From Verrucomicrobiales bacterium (lineage in GTDB: Bacteria > Verrucomicrobiota > Verrucomicrobiia > Limisphaerales > CAIMTB01), in assembly GCA_016795425.1 (NCBI GenBank), contig JAEUHG010000288.1, positions 1-55,432 on the forward strand: a DNA stretch of 55,432 nt. Reading direction: 5' to 3'. The stretch's first letter is position 1. Each line of letters starts with the position of its first letter. Made by a program: the position numbers and the translations under genes. This document shows positions 28,204-35,753 of this stretch, in pieces. The notes beneath the pieces are model-generated. The model did no database searches. It saw only the letters and a program-made list of their open reading frames with translations, and was not told where the DNA came from.

Positions 28204-28626
28204 TGTCGCGGTTGACCCTACGGCGCCCCAGCTTTGCCCTCTTTCGACAGAAGGCCTGAGCTCGTTGCCGGTTCCTCTACCGGGTCGACCGATCGGACCA
28301 AAGGAATCCCTTTTTGCTGGCCGACGGTCCCCACACCCCCAGGCCCCGCCCCCCCCTTCGCGAACGATGGGACCCAACGGGGGGCCCACCTCGCGAGATT
28401 CCGCCGGTCTGGGGGAACAAAAGCGTCCTGGGGGCCGCCTTCATTCGCTGAGCGAGCCCCATCGGTCATCGTCTGCCGGCGGCCTCGGTGCGATCGGCAG
28501 CCTTCCGCGAAATAGACCCTCCGAAAAGGAACGGCCTCCCACTGCCTCAACAAACTCGAACGCGAGACTCGGACCTGCATCGCACGAGACAACTGAAAAG
28601 CACCCGGACACCGGCGCTTTGGCGGA
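28204..28626. other. Island left-end region with no supported gene
   Basis: Several overlapping open frames exist on both strands because the region is GC-rich, but none shows a domain, a ribosome-binding site or sensible composition. It contains long C and G runs (for example near 28349-28357). It may hold the terminator of the minus-strand cargo operon and recombination accessory sites; I see nothing specific. Confidence 0.5.
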
Positions 28627-29472
28627 TTACTTGGCCTCGTGCGCCTCGATTTCCCGGGCGAACTGCTCGGTGAACTTGTCGGCGTGTTCCTCACGCACGA
28701 CCTGATGCTCCACCGGCAATTTGCTCAGGATACTGACCGCCTTCTCGAAGGCACTGCGCAGCCCATCCTGTTGGGGTTCGCCGAGCAAAAGGTACAGCTT
28801 GAACCGGTCCTTCGCCTGCTGGACGCTCGTGACCTGCCCAAGCAAGCGGTGCGCCTTATCGCGGATGCTGTCGGCACTGCTCAGGTCCAACGACACCGGC
28901 TCCAGGCAGTGCCACACCCCGTTTTTCCACGCGTACTGGAACTCCACTTCATCGTCCTGAACGGAGATCTTCTTCGACTGCAAATACTTGAGCACGTGCC
29001 GGCTCTCCAAGCTTCGGCGGAACCCGCGCCACACTTCGTCGTCTGTGCGACGCTCCTGCTGCGGGCGTTCGTCATAACGGGTGACCATTCGGTTGAAAAT
29101 AGACTCCAGGGTGCGCGGTAGATCTTCGGTGAGCCCGCTCCCCGCCGGTGCCCACTGGAGAGTGCTGTCGTCAGCCGGCAGGACCGCATGCGCGATCTGC
29201 ATCACCGAGTCGGGTAGGCCTTCCAACGGCAATTCGGTCTTTAGCGCGTCCCCCCGCTCCTCGAACCGCGACTGGATATGGCGCATCAGGCCCTTGAAGA
29301 CCTCGCCATCCATTCCAGGAAAGATCTTCGAGAGACGGCCAAATGTGCTTCGGCACAGGGCGCTGGCATAGCGGGACTCGCGCGAATAGATCGCGACGCC
29401 CACGTTCACGAACTCGCCCGTGGTCGTGTCGTGCACGTAGCGCAAGACGGTGTAGTTGTAGGGCGTCTTCAT
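28627..29472 (-). CDS. DUF3037 family protein coupled to a HipA-like kinase
   Basis: The ATG at 29472 overlaps the stop of the kinase gene as ATGA and gives 281 residues beginning MKTPYNYTVLRYVHD. The longer open frame upstream runs antisense through the kinase-coding region and is not used. The N-terminal ~130 residues match DUF3037: Y-x-LRYVHD, GEFVNVGVAIYS near residue 20, and RLSKIFPGMD. The C-terminal part is helical with LKYLQSKKISVQDDEVEFQY. DUF3037 proteins are repeatedly found next to HipA-like kinases. Function is unknown; a substrate or antitoxin role for the kinase is a reasonable inference but unproven. Confidence 0.85.
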   Translation of the reverse strand: MKTPYNYTVLRYVHDTTTGEFVNVGVAIYSRESRYASALCRSTFGRLSKIFPGMDGEVFKGLMRHIQSRFEERGDALKTELPLEGLPDSVMQIAHAVLPADDSTLQWAPAGSGLTEDLPRTLESIFNRMVTRYDERPQQERRTDDEVWRGFRRSLESRHVLKYLQSKKISVQDDEVEFQYAWKNGVWHCLEPVSLDLSSADSIRDKAHRLLGQVTSVQQAKDRFKLYLLLGEPQQDGLRSAFEKAVSILSKLPVEHQVVREEHADKFTEQFAREIEAHEAK

Positions 29473-30269
29473 CGCAGTGCGGTGTTCAATTGCTGGATCG
29501 CAGCATCTACGTTTCGTTTCAACTCGGCAATGTAGTCCAGAATGCCATCCACCGCCTGTCCGTCTCCGATCCACTCGGGTGGGAGGGCGGTCCGGTACTC
29601 GGTCAGTCGACCATTGGTCAAGAGGTCGAAGGCCCCTGCCAAGCGCTTGAAACTCAATTCCTGCCCGCGAAGCTGCTCCAGGAAGACGTGCCTTCGATTG
29701 GCCGACAATCCCTTCGGAAAGACAACGCCGCCGGGCTCCCAAGGCGGTTGCCAGCCGATGAGACCCTCGGTGAAGAACGCCAACTCGTGATCGTAGATCG
29801 CAAACTTTCGACCGTTCGACAGGCAATTGGGGTTCGCCACTGACCGGTCGGGGTTCACGATGAAAGTATCGAAGGCAAGGATCTCTGCCGCGGTCTGCTG
29901 GAGTGCGCTCGGGATTTGGCGATCAGCGAGAATCGTCGAATAGCCGGGAGGCAGTTTCCTGGATCCGAAGGCAGGTATCGGCAGTCGTCTTGCCCGCTCG
30001 CGGACTGCGGGGTCCGGAATCATGTCGGCAAAACCTGGTTCCAGCACGACCACGAAGGGCTCTGGCACGGGCAGGTCAAGATCGGCGGCCATCATTCCGG
30101 CGATGGCCTCGGTTGCCAGCGCTCGCCCCTTCATGTCGCAACCGCCGGCGAACTTGACGACCAACTCGACTTCGGTCGCGTCCTCCAGCGCGCAGGCAAA
30201 GACACCAGGCCTGGTCTTGCCTGAAGAAACAGGTTTTTCGAAGCGGATGGCGGTGACAGTTTGGAGCAT
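29469..30269 (-). CDS. HipA-like kinase domain protein
   Basis: The 266-residue protein resembles the compact HipA-like kinase family rather than full-length HipA (~440 residues). The start MLQTVTAIRFEKPVSSGKTRP is typical. VELVVKFAGG near residue 35 supplies a candidate ATP-binding lysine. Near residues 137-146, FIVNPDRSVANPN resembles the catalytic loop, and IYDHELAFF near residue 160 supplies the metal-binding aspartate. It should phosphorylate a protein, as HipA phosphorylates glutamyl-tRNA synthetase, but its target is unknown. No HipB-type DNA-binding antitoxin is adjacent; the coupled partner is instead a DUF3037 protein. A stand-alone gene pair at the distal end of the restriction operon suggests a toxin-like or stress function. 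Confidence 0.82.
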   Translation of the reverse strand: MLQTVTAIRFEKPVSSGKTRPGVFACALEDATEVELVVKFAGGCDMKGRALATEAIAGMMAADLDLPVPEPFVVVLEPGFADMIPDPAVRERARRLPIPAFGSRKLPPGYSTILADRQIPSALQQTAAEILAFDTFIVNPDRSVANPNCLSNGRKFAIYDHELAFFTEGLIGWQPPWEPGGVVFPKGLSANRRHVFLEQLRGQELSFKRLAGAFDLLTNGRLTEYRTALPPEWIGDGQAVDGILDYIAELKRNVDAAIQQLNTALR

Positions 30270-30333
30270 CAGGGCTCTCCAAGGCAGTTGAGTTAGGCGA
30301 GGTGAGTGGAAAGGTGCGATTCCGATGCTTCGG

Positions 30334-30420
30334 TTATGCCATCAGTTGCTCCACATTGGCCTCGATGTGGCTTTGTTCGGCAACGATGGCTGAAGGGGTC
30401 ATTCTCGACGATTTGTTCAT
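30334..30420 (-). CDS. 28-codon ORF resembling the C-terminal tail of HsdS
   Basis: This small ORF starts with an ATG that overlaps the stop of the PLD-like gene (ATGA) and ends with TAA. Its second half, AEQSHIEANVEQLMA, is very similar to AEQRRIVAKVEQLMA at the end of the second HsdS repeat encoded 1.4 kb upstream in the operon. The nucleotide similarity is also evident. It is either a relic of a second specificity gene left after recombination or a deliberately small peptide mimicking the conserved helix of HsdS. The remaining 64 bp before the kinase start hold nothing else. Confidence 0.55.
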   Translation of the reverse strand: MNKSSRMTPSAIVAEQSHIEANVEQLMA

Positions 30421-31679
30421 CCTTCCTCTTTCTTCCGACGTCGAAGTGAGATCAGCACGTAGCTGCCAGATTCTGGAGAGGAGTCGGCAAGCGCCTTCAC
30501 GTATGCGGTATTCTCTGGTTGATCACCACGGAGGGCTTTGACAAGAAACCACTCTCTATCCTCCGGAGGTATCAAGTTTAAGCTCCCAAGTAGACTTCGC
30601 TCTTGCTCAGAGAGCTGAATCTTGGCTTGATGGTCAAACTCGGGCTCCCAATTCTTCTTTGAAGTGTCAAAAAGATACTCGAACTTGCCATAGACTTCGT
30701 TCGATACCTTGACACGGACCTGCTGCATTCCTGGCGCAGGGCTCGGACGGAATGGGCTTGGCGCGTGAACTAGCCGCGGATCTGATTTGCTCATAATAAA
30801 CCAGTCTGCTTTCAGTTCTGACCCGCCTTGCTCCAATTCCAATCCCATGGCCTTGCACCACAGCGACGCCCGGGCATTATCTAGACTGTCTAAGCCCGAG
30901 TATGGGGTCGCAGGCTTCGTCGGGAAAATGTAGATATGGACCTCTGCTTGGAGTGAGGTTATCTTGCCGAGCGCCGCAGGGATCTCGAAATATATAATGT
31001 CGTCCTTCTTGGGTAACGGGTTATCAGCTCTTGCAGCTAGGACGACGATAGTCTTCTTTGCCTCCCCATCCCGAGGGGCATCGTTGGACTTGTCTCGAAG
31101 CCCCTCGAACGCCTGTGTAGTCCACCAGGCATAGGCCTCCTTCATGCCAGGGGCGTATGGAGTGGCCTGCAGGCGACTCTCGTCAATGTGCTTCCTGATG
31201 GCATCAAACTGAGGATCACTTGAAGGGCCTTCAAGCAGGACGGCGGCTTCGCCATTGAGACCGAGCAAGGCGAAGCCAGTTATGTTGTGGGACCCTATGA
31301 AAGCGCATGTTGTGCCGTCTCCCATCTCCATCAGGTAGATCTTGCTGTGAAGCATTGGATGATACCGATAAAAGGAGTGTCGCGCCCCTTGGCCGGTTGG
31401 GCGTGAGTGACCAAGATGTACGAATAGTCGGCCTTGAGGAACGCCCGCACCGATCAAACGGTCGAGCGCATCATAGGCACGATATGTGCCTGCCCCTGCC
31501 ACCAAAACGGACAGTTTACCAGGGTTCGCGCGTATCGGGGCAGAGATCGATTCTACACCTTCGACAGTGATGAAGCCTGCAACGATTGAAAAATTAACAC
31601 AGCGATTCAACCGATCACGAATCTGCGTGGCGATTTCCTTCTGGGGTTTATCGAAGAGGATTTCGGTAGTTAGAGGCAT
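30417..31679 (-). CDS. Phospholipase D-like nuclease domain protein in the type I RM operon
   Basis: The 420-residue protein has a PLD-superfamily N-terminal half. FSIVAGFITVEGVESI and LSVLVAGAGTY form the first core. The HKD motif is HSKIYLMEMGDGTTCAF with GSHNITGFAL about ten residues later, near residues 111-138. Only one clear HKD is visible, so it probably dimerises to form the active site, as in PLD-family nucleases such as Nuc or BfiI. The C-terminal ~200 residues have no recognised domain. The gene follows hsdS by 9 bp. Base composition is clearly more AT-rich than hsdR and hsdM, suggesting separate acquisition. It probably cleaves DNA as an extra effector of the RM locus. Confidence 0.8.
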   Translation of the reverse strand: MPLTTEILFDKPQKEIATQIRDRLNRCVNFSIVAGFITVEGVESISAPIRANPGKLSVLVAGAGTYRAYDALDRLIGAGVPQGRLFVHLGHSRPTGQGARHSFYRYHPMLHSKIYLMEMGDGTTCAFIGSHNITGFALLGLNGEAAVLLEGPSSDPQFDAIRKHIDESRLQATPYAPGMKEAYAWWTTQAFEGLRDKSNDAPRDGEAKKTIVVLAARADNPLPKKDDIIYFEIPAALGKITSLQAEVHIYIFPTKPATPYSGLDSLDNARASLWCKAMGLELEQGGSELKADWFIMSKSDPRLVHAPSPFRPSPAPGMQQVRVKVSNEVYGKFEYLFDTSKKNWEPEFDHQAKIQLSEQERSLLGSLNLIPPEDREWFLVKALRGDQPENTAYVKALADSSPESGSYVLISLRRRKKEEG

Positions 31680-31688
31680 AAATTGACT

Positions 31689-33368
31689 TCAGCGCGTGGG
31701 TTCAGCGAAAAGGGCGCCGAGCAGTTTTTCAGCGGTGCCTCGGGAGGCGGCAAGCTGCGTTTCCAACGCGTCCATCAAGGCCATTAGTTGCTCCACTTTA
31801 GCCACGATCCGGCGTTGTTCGGCGAGGGGTGGGACCGGTACAACTGTCCAAGCCAGCTTGGTTCCGTTGAAGTTCGCTTGCCCGCATTGTTGGACGACCT
31901 CCGGCTCGATCTGGGTCTGCCGGAAATACGGCGCGTTCATCGCAAGACTGAAGAAGGTTGGATAGAGGAACGCGGACGGAAGTCGAATGCGAATGAGATA
32001 GGATGCAAATGTCGCGGCGTAATCGGGGCCTGTGTAGATACCAACCTTGCCCACCAGTTCGTAGCTATTCGTGCGGTTGAATAGAATGTCGTCGGTGTTG
32101 AGGTAGAGTCCCGGAAGGTCGTCGATTCCTTCAGCAACGTATTTCAAATTCTCGTTGACCAAACGACCGTTGATAATGTTTCCCATACGATAGACCGGAA
32201 TCTTGGTCGAATCGTTGTCAGCCTTGTGCGAGGTTCCGTAGTCGATGACAAGTGCGAGATGGCCGATTCTGCTCCACTTCCAACAGTCGGGTATGTCGTG
32301 AGGGTGGTTGTCGGCTGTCAGTGGCGGCACGTTCTTCGGAGGACGAACACCATGTTCCCTCGCGATGCCTTCCCGCCCTCGTTCAAGACGCGCAAGCAAC
32401 TCCTCCGCAACTTCGTCATTGGGGTCTTGGGGGACGAGTTTGCCTTGGACGGCGAGGGTGAGGATGGTTTTGCGGAGGTCGGCGGGGGCGATGTCGTAGG
32501 ACTTGTGGAAGAGGAAGTTGAGGTTGGACGGGGTGGGTGCGTCGGCGAAGCGGGACAGCGAGGCGCGGGCGAGCGCGGCGTGCCGCGTCTCCCGTTCCTG
32601 CTGCTGCGCCTCCAGCCGATCACACAACGCCATCAACTCATCCACCTTCGCCACGATCCGCTTTTGCTCCGCGAGGGGGGGGAGGGGAAATGGAAAAGCA
32701 AGGATCTTGACCTTCGAAAGATTTGGCTGTGCTCCACCCTCACTGGCTGCGTGAAAGGCAGCCCGCTGAGAAATCAGATAATTGAAAAGGTAACGGTTTG
32801 AAATGCCTTCGAAAGGCGTGCATCCGCACACCGCCTGATTGGTTACCGCCGGTTCTGCAAGAATCGCGACTTTGCCGATGGTTGCGCCGTACATTGCGAA
32901 CAAAACGTCGCCGGGCTGGTTTCGCCGGAATGACCCAGCCTTCAAGGCCAGCTCTGTGACTGTTTCTGACGAGCCAGCGAGTGCCTGATTGTCGTTCAGC
33001 TCACCTGACTTCAGCCATGTGATCCCACCACCATAAAGGTCATGATTCCCTCGTGCGGGAGTCGAACCGGAGCCCCAATCGCCAATCTCCCCGAGGCGTG
33101 TCCAGGCCCAAGACTCCGGAATTGAGAAAGGGGCGACGTCGTCGCCAATCGGCTCGGTTTCCTGTCGGCGAATGAGGCGTTCGTTGATTAGCCGTTCCTT
33201 GATCTTCTCCATTCGCCCGAGGAGTCTGATTGCGGGTTCATCGCCGGGAAGTTGATCGATCAGTTTGCCTTGCACCGCGAGTTGCAGCACCAGCTCTCTC
33301 ATCCTCGCCACCGCATCCGGCGCATCGGCGAGGAGATCGAACTTCTCGAAGAACGTCTCCAGCTTCAT
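31689..33368 (-). CDS. hsdS: Type I restriction-modification specificity subunit HsdS
   Basis: The 559-residue protein has two tandem target-recognition domains, each followed by a conserved helix. The first half ends with PPLAEQKRIVAKVDELMALCDRL, the second with PPLAEQRRIVAKVEQLMALMDAL. The N-terminal repeat contains LQLAVQGKLIDQLPGDEPAIRLL, and a paralogous TLAVQGKLVPQDPNDEVAEELL precedes the second domain, as in EcoKI- or EcoAI-like HsdS. Each domain recognises one half of a bipartite DNA target; the coiled-coil helices set the spacing and bind HsdM. The start overlaps the hsdM stop by 4 bases. The two target-recognition domains are unalike in sequence, as expected for an asymmetric recognition site. 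Confidence 0.94.
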   Translation of the reverse strand: MKLETFFEKFDLLADAPDAVARMRELVLQLAVQGKLIDQLPGDEPAIRLLGRMEKIKERLINERLIRRQETEPIGDDVAPFSIPESWAWTRLGEIGDWGSGSTPARGNHDLYGGGITWLKSGELNDNQALAGSSETVTELALKAGSFRRNQPGDVLFAMYGATIGKVAILAEPAVTNQAVCGCTPFEGISNRYLFNYLISQRAAFHAASEGGAQPNLSKVKILAFPFPLPPLAEQKRIVAKVDELMALCDRLEAQQQERETRHAALARASLSRFADAPTPSNLNFLFHKSYDIAPADLRKTILTLAVQGKLVPQDPNDEVAEELLARLERGREGIAREHGVRPPKNVPPLTADNHPHDIPDCWKWSRIGHLALVIDYGTSHKADNDSTKIPVYRMGNIINGRLVNENLKYVAEGIDDLPGLYLNTDDILFNRTNSYELVGKVGIYTGPDYAATFASYLIRIRLPSAFLYPTFFSLAMNAPYFRQTQIEPEVVQQCGQANFNGTKLAWTVVPVPPLAEQRRIVAKVEQLMALMDALETQLAASRGTAEKLLGALFAEPTR

Positions 33369-34846
33369 TCGACACTCCCGGCGCTGGCGGTGAGGGCTTT
33401 GTGCAGCTCCTGCTTCAGCTTCGCCCGAGTCTCCGCGATCTGGGCCAGCAGCCTCTCATACTCGGGCAGCAGATGGTCCACGTCACCGGGGCCTTCGTCC
33501 GCGCTGTGCGGGTTCTTCAGGTCGAGGTTGAAGTTCCCCGCCTTGATTTGGTCGATGGACACCCGCCAGGCGCGCTCGTTCTCCTCGCGCTTGCTGTAGG
33601 CCCCGTGTTTGTCGGGCTTGCCCCACCACTTCTTCTCCGCCTCGAACTCCTCGATGCGGATCGGTTTACCCTTGTTGTAGCTCTTGGCGCCCGGCGGGTA
33701 CGGGTGCTCGTAGTACCAGACCTCCCGGGTGGCCTCGCCTTTGGTGAAGAACAGCAGGTTGGTGCGGATGCCGGTGTACGGGTTGAAGACGCCGTTGGGC
33801 AGGCGGACGATGGTGTGAAGGTTGCACTCGGTGAGGAGCGCCTCCTTGATGCGGGTCTTCACCCCTTCCCCGAACAGCGTGCCGTCCGGCAGCACGAGGC
33901 CGGCGTGCCCGCCCGGCTTGAGGATCTTCATCAGCAGCACGAGGAATAGGTCGGCGGTTTCCCGGGTTCGAAACTCGGCGGGGAAATTGGACTCGATGCC
34001 GTCCTCCTCCATACCGCCGAACGGTGGATTGGTGACGATGACGTCCACCCGCTCCTTCGGGCCCCAATCGCGCAGCGGCCGGGCGAGCGTGTTGTCGTGC
34101 CGGACGTTCGAGGGGACGTCGATGCCGTGCAGGAGCAGGTTGGTCATGCAGAGGACGTGCGGCAGGTGCTTCTTTTCGATGCCGCTGAAGCAGTCCTGGA
34201 TAGCGCGCTCGTCTGCCTCGGTCTTGGCCTGTTTCCGCAAGTGCTCAATGGCGCACACCAGGAAACCGCCGGTCCCGCAGGCCGGGTCGAGGATGGTCTC
34301 GCCCAGGCGCGGATTGACCTGCTCGACGATGAACTGGGTGACGGCGCGCGGGGTGTAGAATTCGCCGGCATTGCCTGCCGACTGAAGGTCTTTCAGCAGC
34401 TTCTCATAGATGTCGCCGAACATGTGGCGGTCATCCGAGGCATTGAAGTCGATGCCGTTGATCTTGTTGATGACCTGCCGCATCAACGTCCCGTTCTTCA
34501 TGTAATTGTTGGCGTCCTCGAACGCCATGCGGACCAGCCCCGCGATCCGATCGCCGCCGCTAGTCAGCGCCTTCAACTTGGGCAGGAGCGTGTTGTTGAC
34601 GAAGTCGAGCAGGGCGTCGCCGGTGATCCCCTCGTCGTCGGTGGCCCAGGTAGACCAGCGCAGGTGCTTTGGCAGGGGTGACTTGTAGTTGTCGCGCAGG
34701 AGTTCGAGCTCCTTTTCCCGATCGTCGAAGATCTTCAGGAAGAACATCCAGCCGAGCTGTTCCAGGCGCTGCGCGTCGCCGTAAGTGCCGGCGTCCTTGC
34801 GCATGATATCCTGGATGGTTTTGACGAGGTTCGAGACGTTGGGCAT
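33365..34846 (-). CDS. hsdM: Type I restriction-modification methyltransferase subunit HsdM
   Basis: I choose the ATG at 34846 (493 residues), where the family's usual N-terminus MPNVSNLVKTIQDIMRKDAG begins; the longer frame upstream is not conserved in type. After the helical N-terminal domain with FFLKIFDDREKELE, the AdoMet motif I is DPACGTGGFL near residue 197, and the catalytic motif IV is NPPFGG near residue 285, as in N6-adenine methyltransferases. A PDGTLFGEG loop and a C-terminal region follow. It methylates adenines in the site recognised by HsdS to protect host DNA, and also forms part of the restriction complex. It overlaps hsdS and is preceded by a 114-bp gap after the DUF3800 gene. 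Confidence 0.95.
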   Translation of the reverse strand: MPNVSNLVKTIQDIMRKDAGTYGDAQRLEQLGWMFFLKIFDDREKELELLRDNYKSPLPKHLRWSTWATDDEGITGDALLDFVNNTLLPKLKALTSGGDRIAGLVRMAFEDANNYMKNGTLMRQVINKINGIDFNASDDRHMFGDIYEKLLKDLQSAGNAGEFYTPRAVTQFIVEQVNPRLGETILDPACGTGGFLVCAIEHLRKQAKTEADERAIQDCFSGIEKKHLPHVLCMTNLLLHGIDVPSNVRHDNTLARPLRDWGPKERVDVIVTNPPFGGMEEDGIESNFPAEFRTRETADLFLVLLMKILKPGGHAGLVLPDGTLFGEGVKTRIKEALLTECNLHTIVRLPNGVFNPYTGIRTNLLFFTKGEATREVWYYEHPYPPGAKSYNKGKPIRIEEFEAEKKWWGKPDKHGAYSKREENERAWRVSIDQIKAGNFNLDLKNPHSADEGPGDVDHLLPEYERLLAQIAETRAKLKQELHKALTASAGSVE

Positions 34847-34960
34847 GAGCGAAAAACAAAGGATTGGAAAAACCGGGAAATCAGCCGATGCTTGGGTCAG
34901 CGACGAGAGCGGCCGCCCCATAGGCGACCCGAGTCCCCCTGGGGCTCCTCGCCGCTCCTT

Positions 34961-35725
34961 TCATTTCTGGACCTCTTGCAGCCATTGGATGACGTCGGTG
35001 AAGGACTCTTCGCCACGGTGGACGAGGGATTGGAGCAGTTGGATCCCTCTGTCGTCGATGGATTTGGGCGCCAAGCCAATCTTCCGTTCCTCGTGCTTGC
35101 GGGCGTGAAGGGCGCAAAGGTCGGCCAACTGGATCAGGAGGCTCTTCTTCGAATCGATGAAGAACCCCTTCTCGATGATGCGATCGAGGCGGAGCGTTCC
35201 TGAGGCGGCTCGCAGAAGCTTAAGGAAGCGCTCGATGTCGTCCACGACCTCCCGGTTGTCGTCCGAAATGATGATCCCGAGGGCGTTCCCGGGGAGCGTG
35301 CGGAGGTAGTTGTTGGCGACCTGGGCGACGAGCGGAAAGGCGGCCAGGTGGGGGTTGACCACGATGTGCTGGCCGAAGGTGGACTTCATCCAGTGGCCGT
35401 ACCGGGACTTGGTGATGGCCCGATAGATGAATCGTAGACCGTGCTTGCCCGCCAGACGGAGCCATTCGTCCCGAATGGCGACGCGGGTCGCCACAGCAAC
35501 CCCTTTGAAGGCGCCGGTACCCTGTCGCAAGTCCCCTGCGTGAACCTCGAAGCCGATGGGCCGCGGTGATGGGAGATGTTGATTCAGGACGGATTCCAGC
35601 TCGGCCTCGACCGCCTGCCAAGCACCCTCGTGGACGATCAGGGCGCCAAGGACGAACACGGGCTGCTGTGGGTCGGCCAAGTTGTTGCCGGAGTTCCCGG
35701 ACTCGTCGAAGTAGATCAGGTGCAT
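34961..35725 (-). CDS. DUF3800 protein inserted within the type I RM operon
   Basis: The ATG at 35725 gives 254 residues starting MHLIYFDESGNSG. The DES motif at residues 6-8, the acidic IISDDNREVVDDIE near residue 160 and KKSLLIQLADLCALHARK near residue 200 are the conserved features of DUF3800, which is predicted to have an RNase H-like fold. The acidic residues could bind metal in a nuclease-type active site. The function is unknown. DUF3800 genes are often associated with defence loci. Here it sits between hsdR and hsdM on the same strand, suggesting that it adds to or controls the restriction system. Confidence 0.85.
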   Translation of the reverse strand: MHLIYFDESGNSGNNLADPQQPVFVLGALIVHEGAWQAVEAELESVLNQHLPSPRPIGFEVHAGDLRQGTGAFKGVAVATRVAIRDEWLRLAGKHGLRFIYRAITKSRYGHWMKSTFGQHIVVNPHLAAFPLVAQVANNYLRTLPGNALGIIISDDNREVVDDIERFLKLLRAASGTLRLDRIIEKGFFIDSKKSLLIQLADLCALHARKHEERKIGLAPKSIDDRGIQLLQSLVHRGEESFTDVIQWLQEVQK

Positions 35726-35753
35726 CGTCGTTTCCGGGGTTGCTGCCGCACCT

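Noticed and set aside
28218..28694. 158-residue minus-strand frame at the left end of the island
   Set aside because: No recognisable motif and biased composition; it also overlaps the end of the DUF3037 gene.
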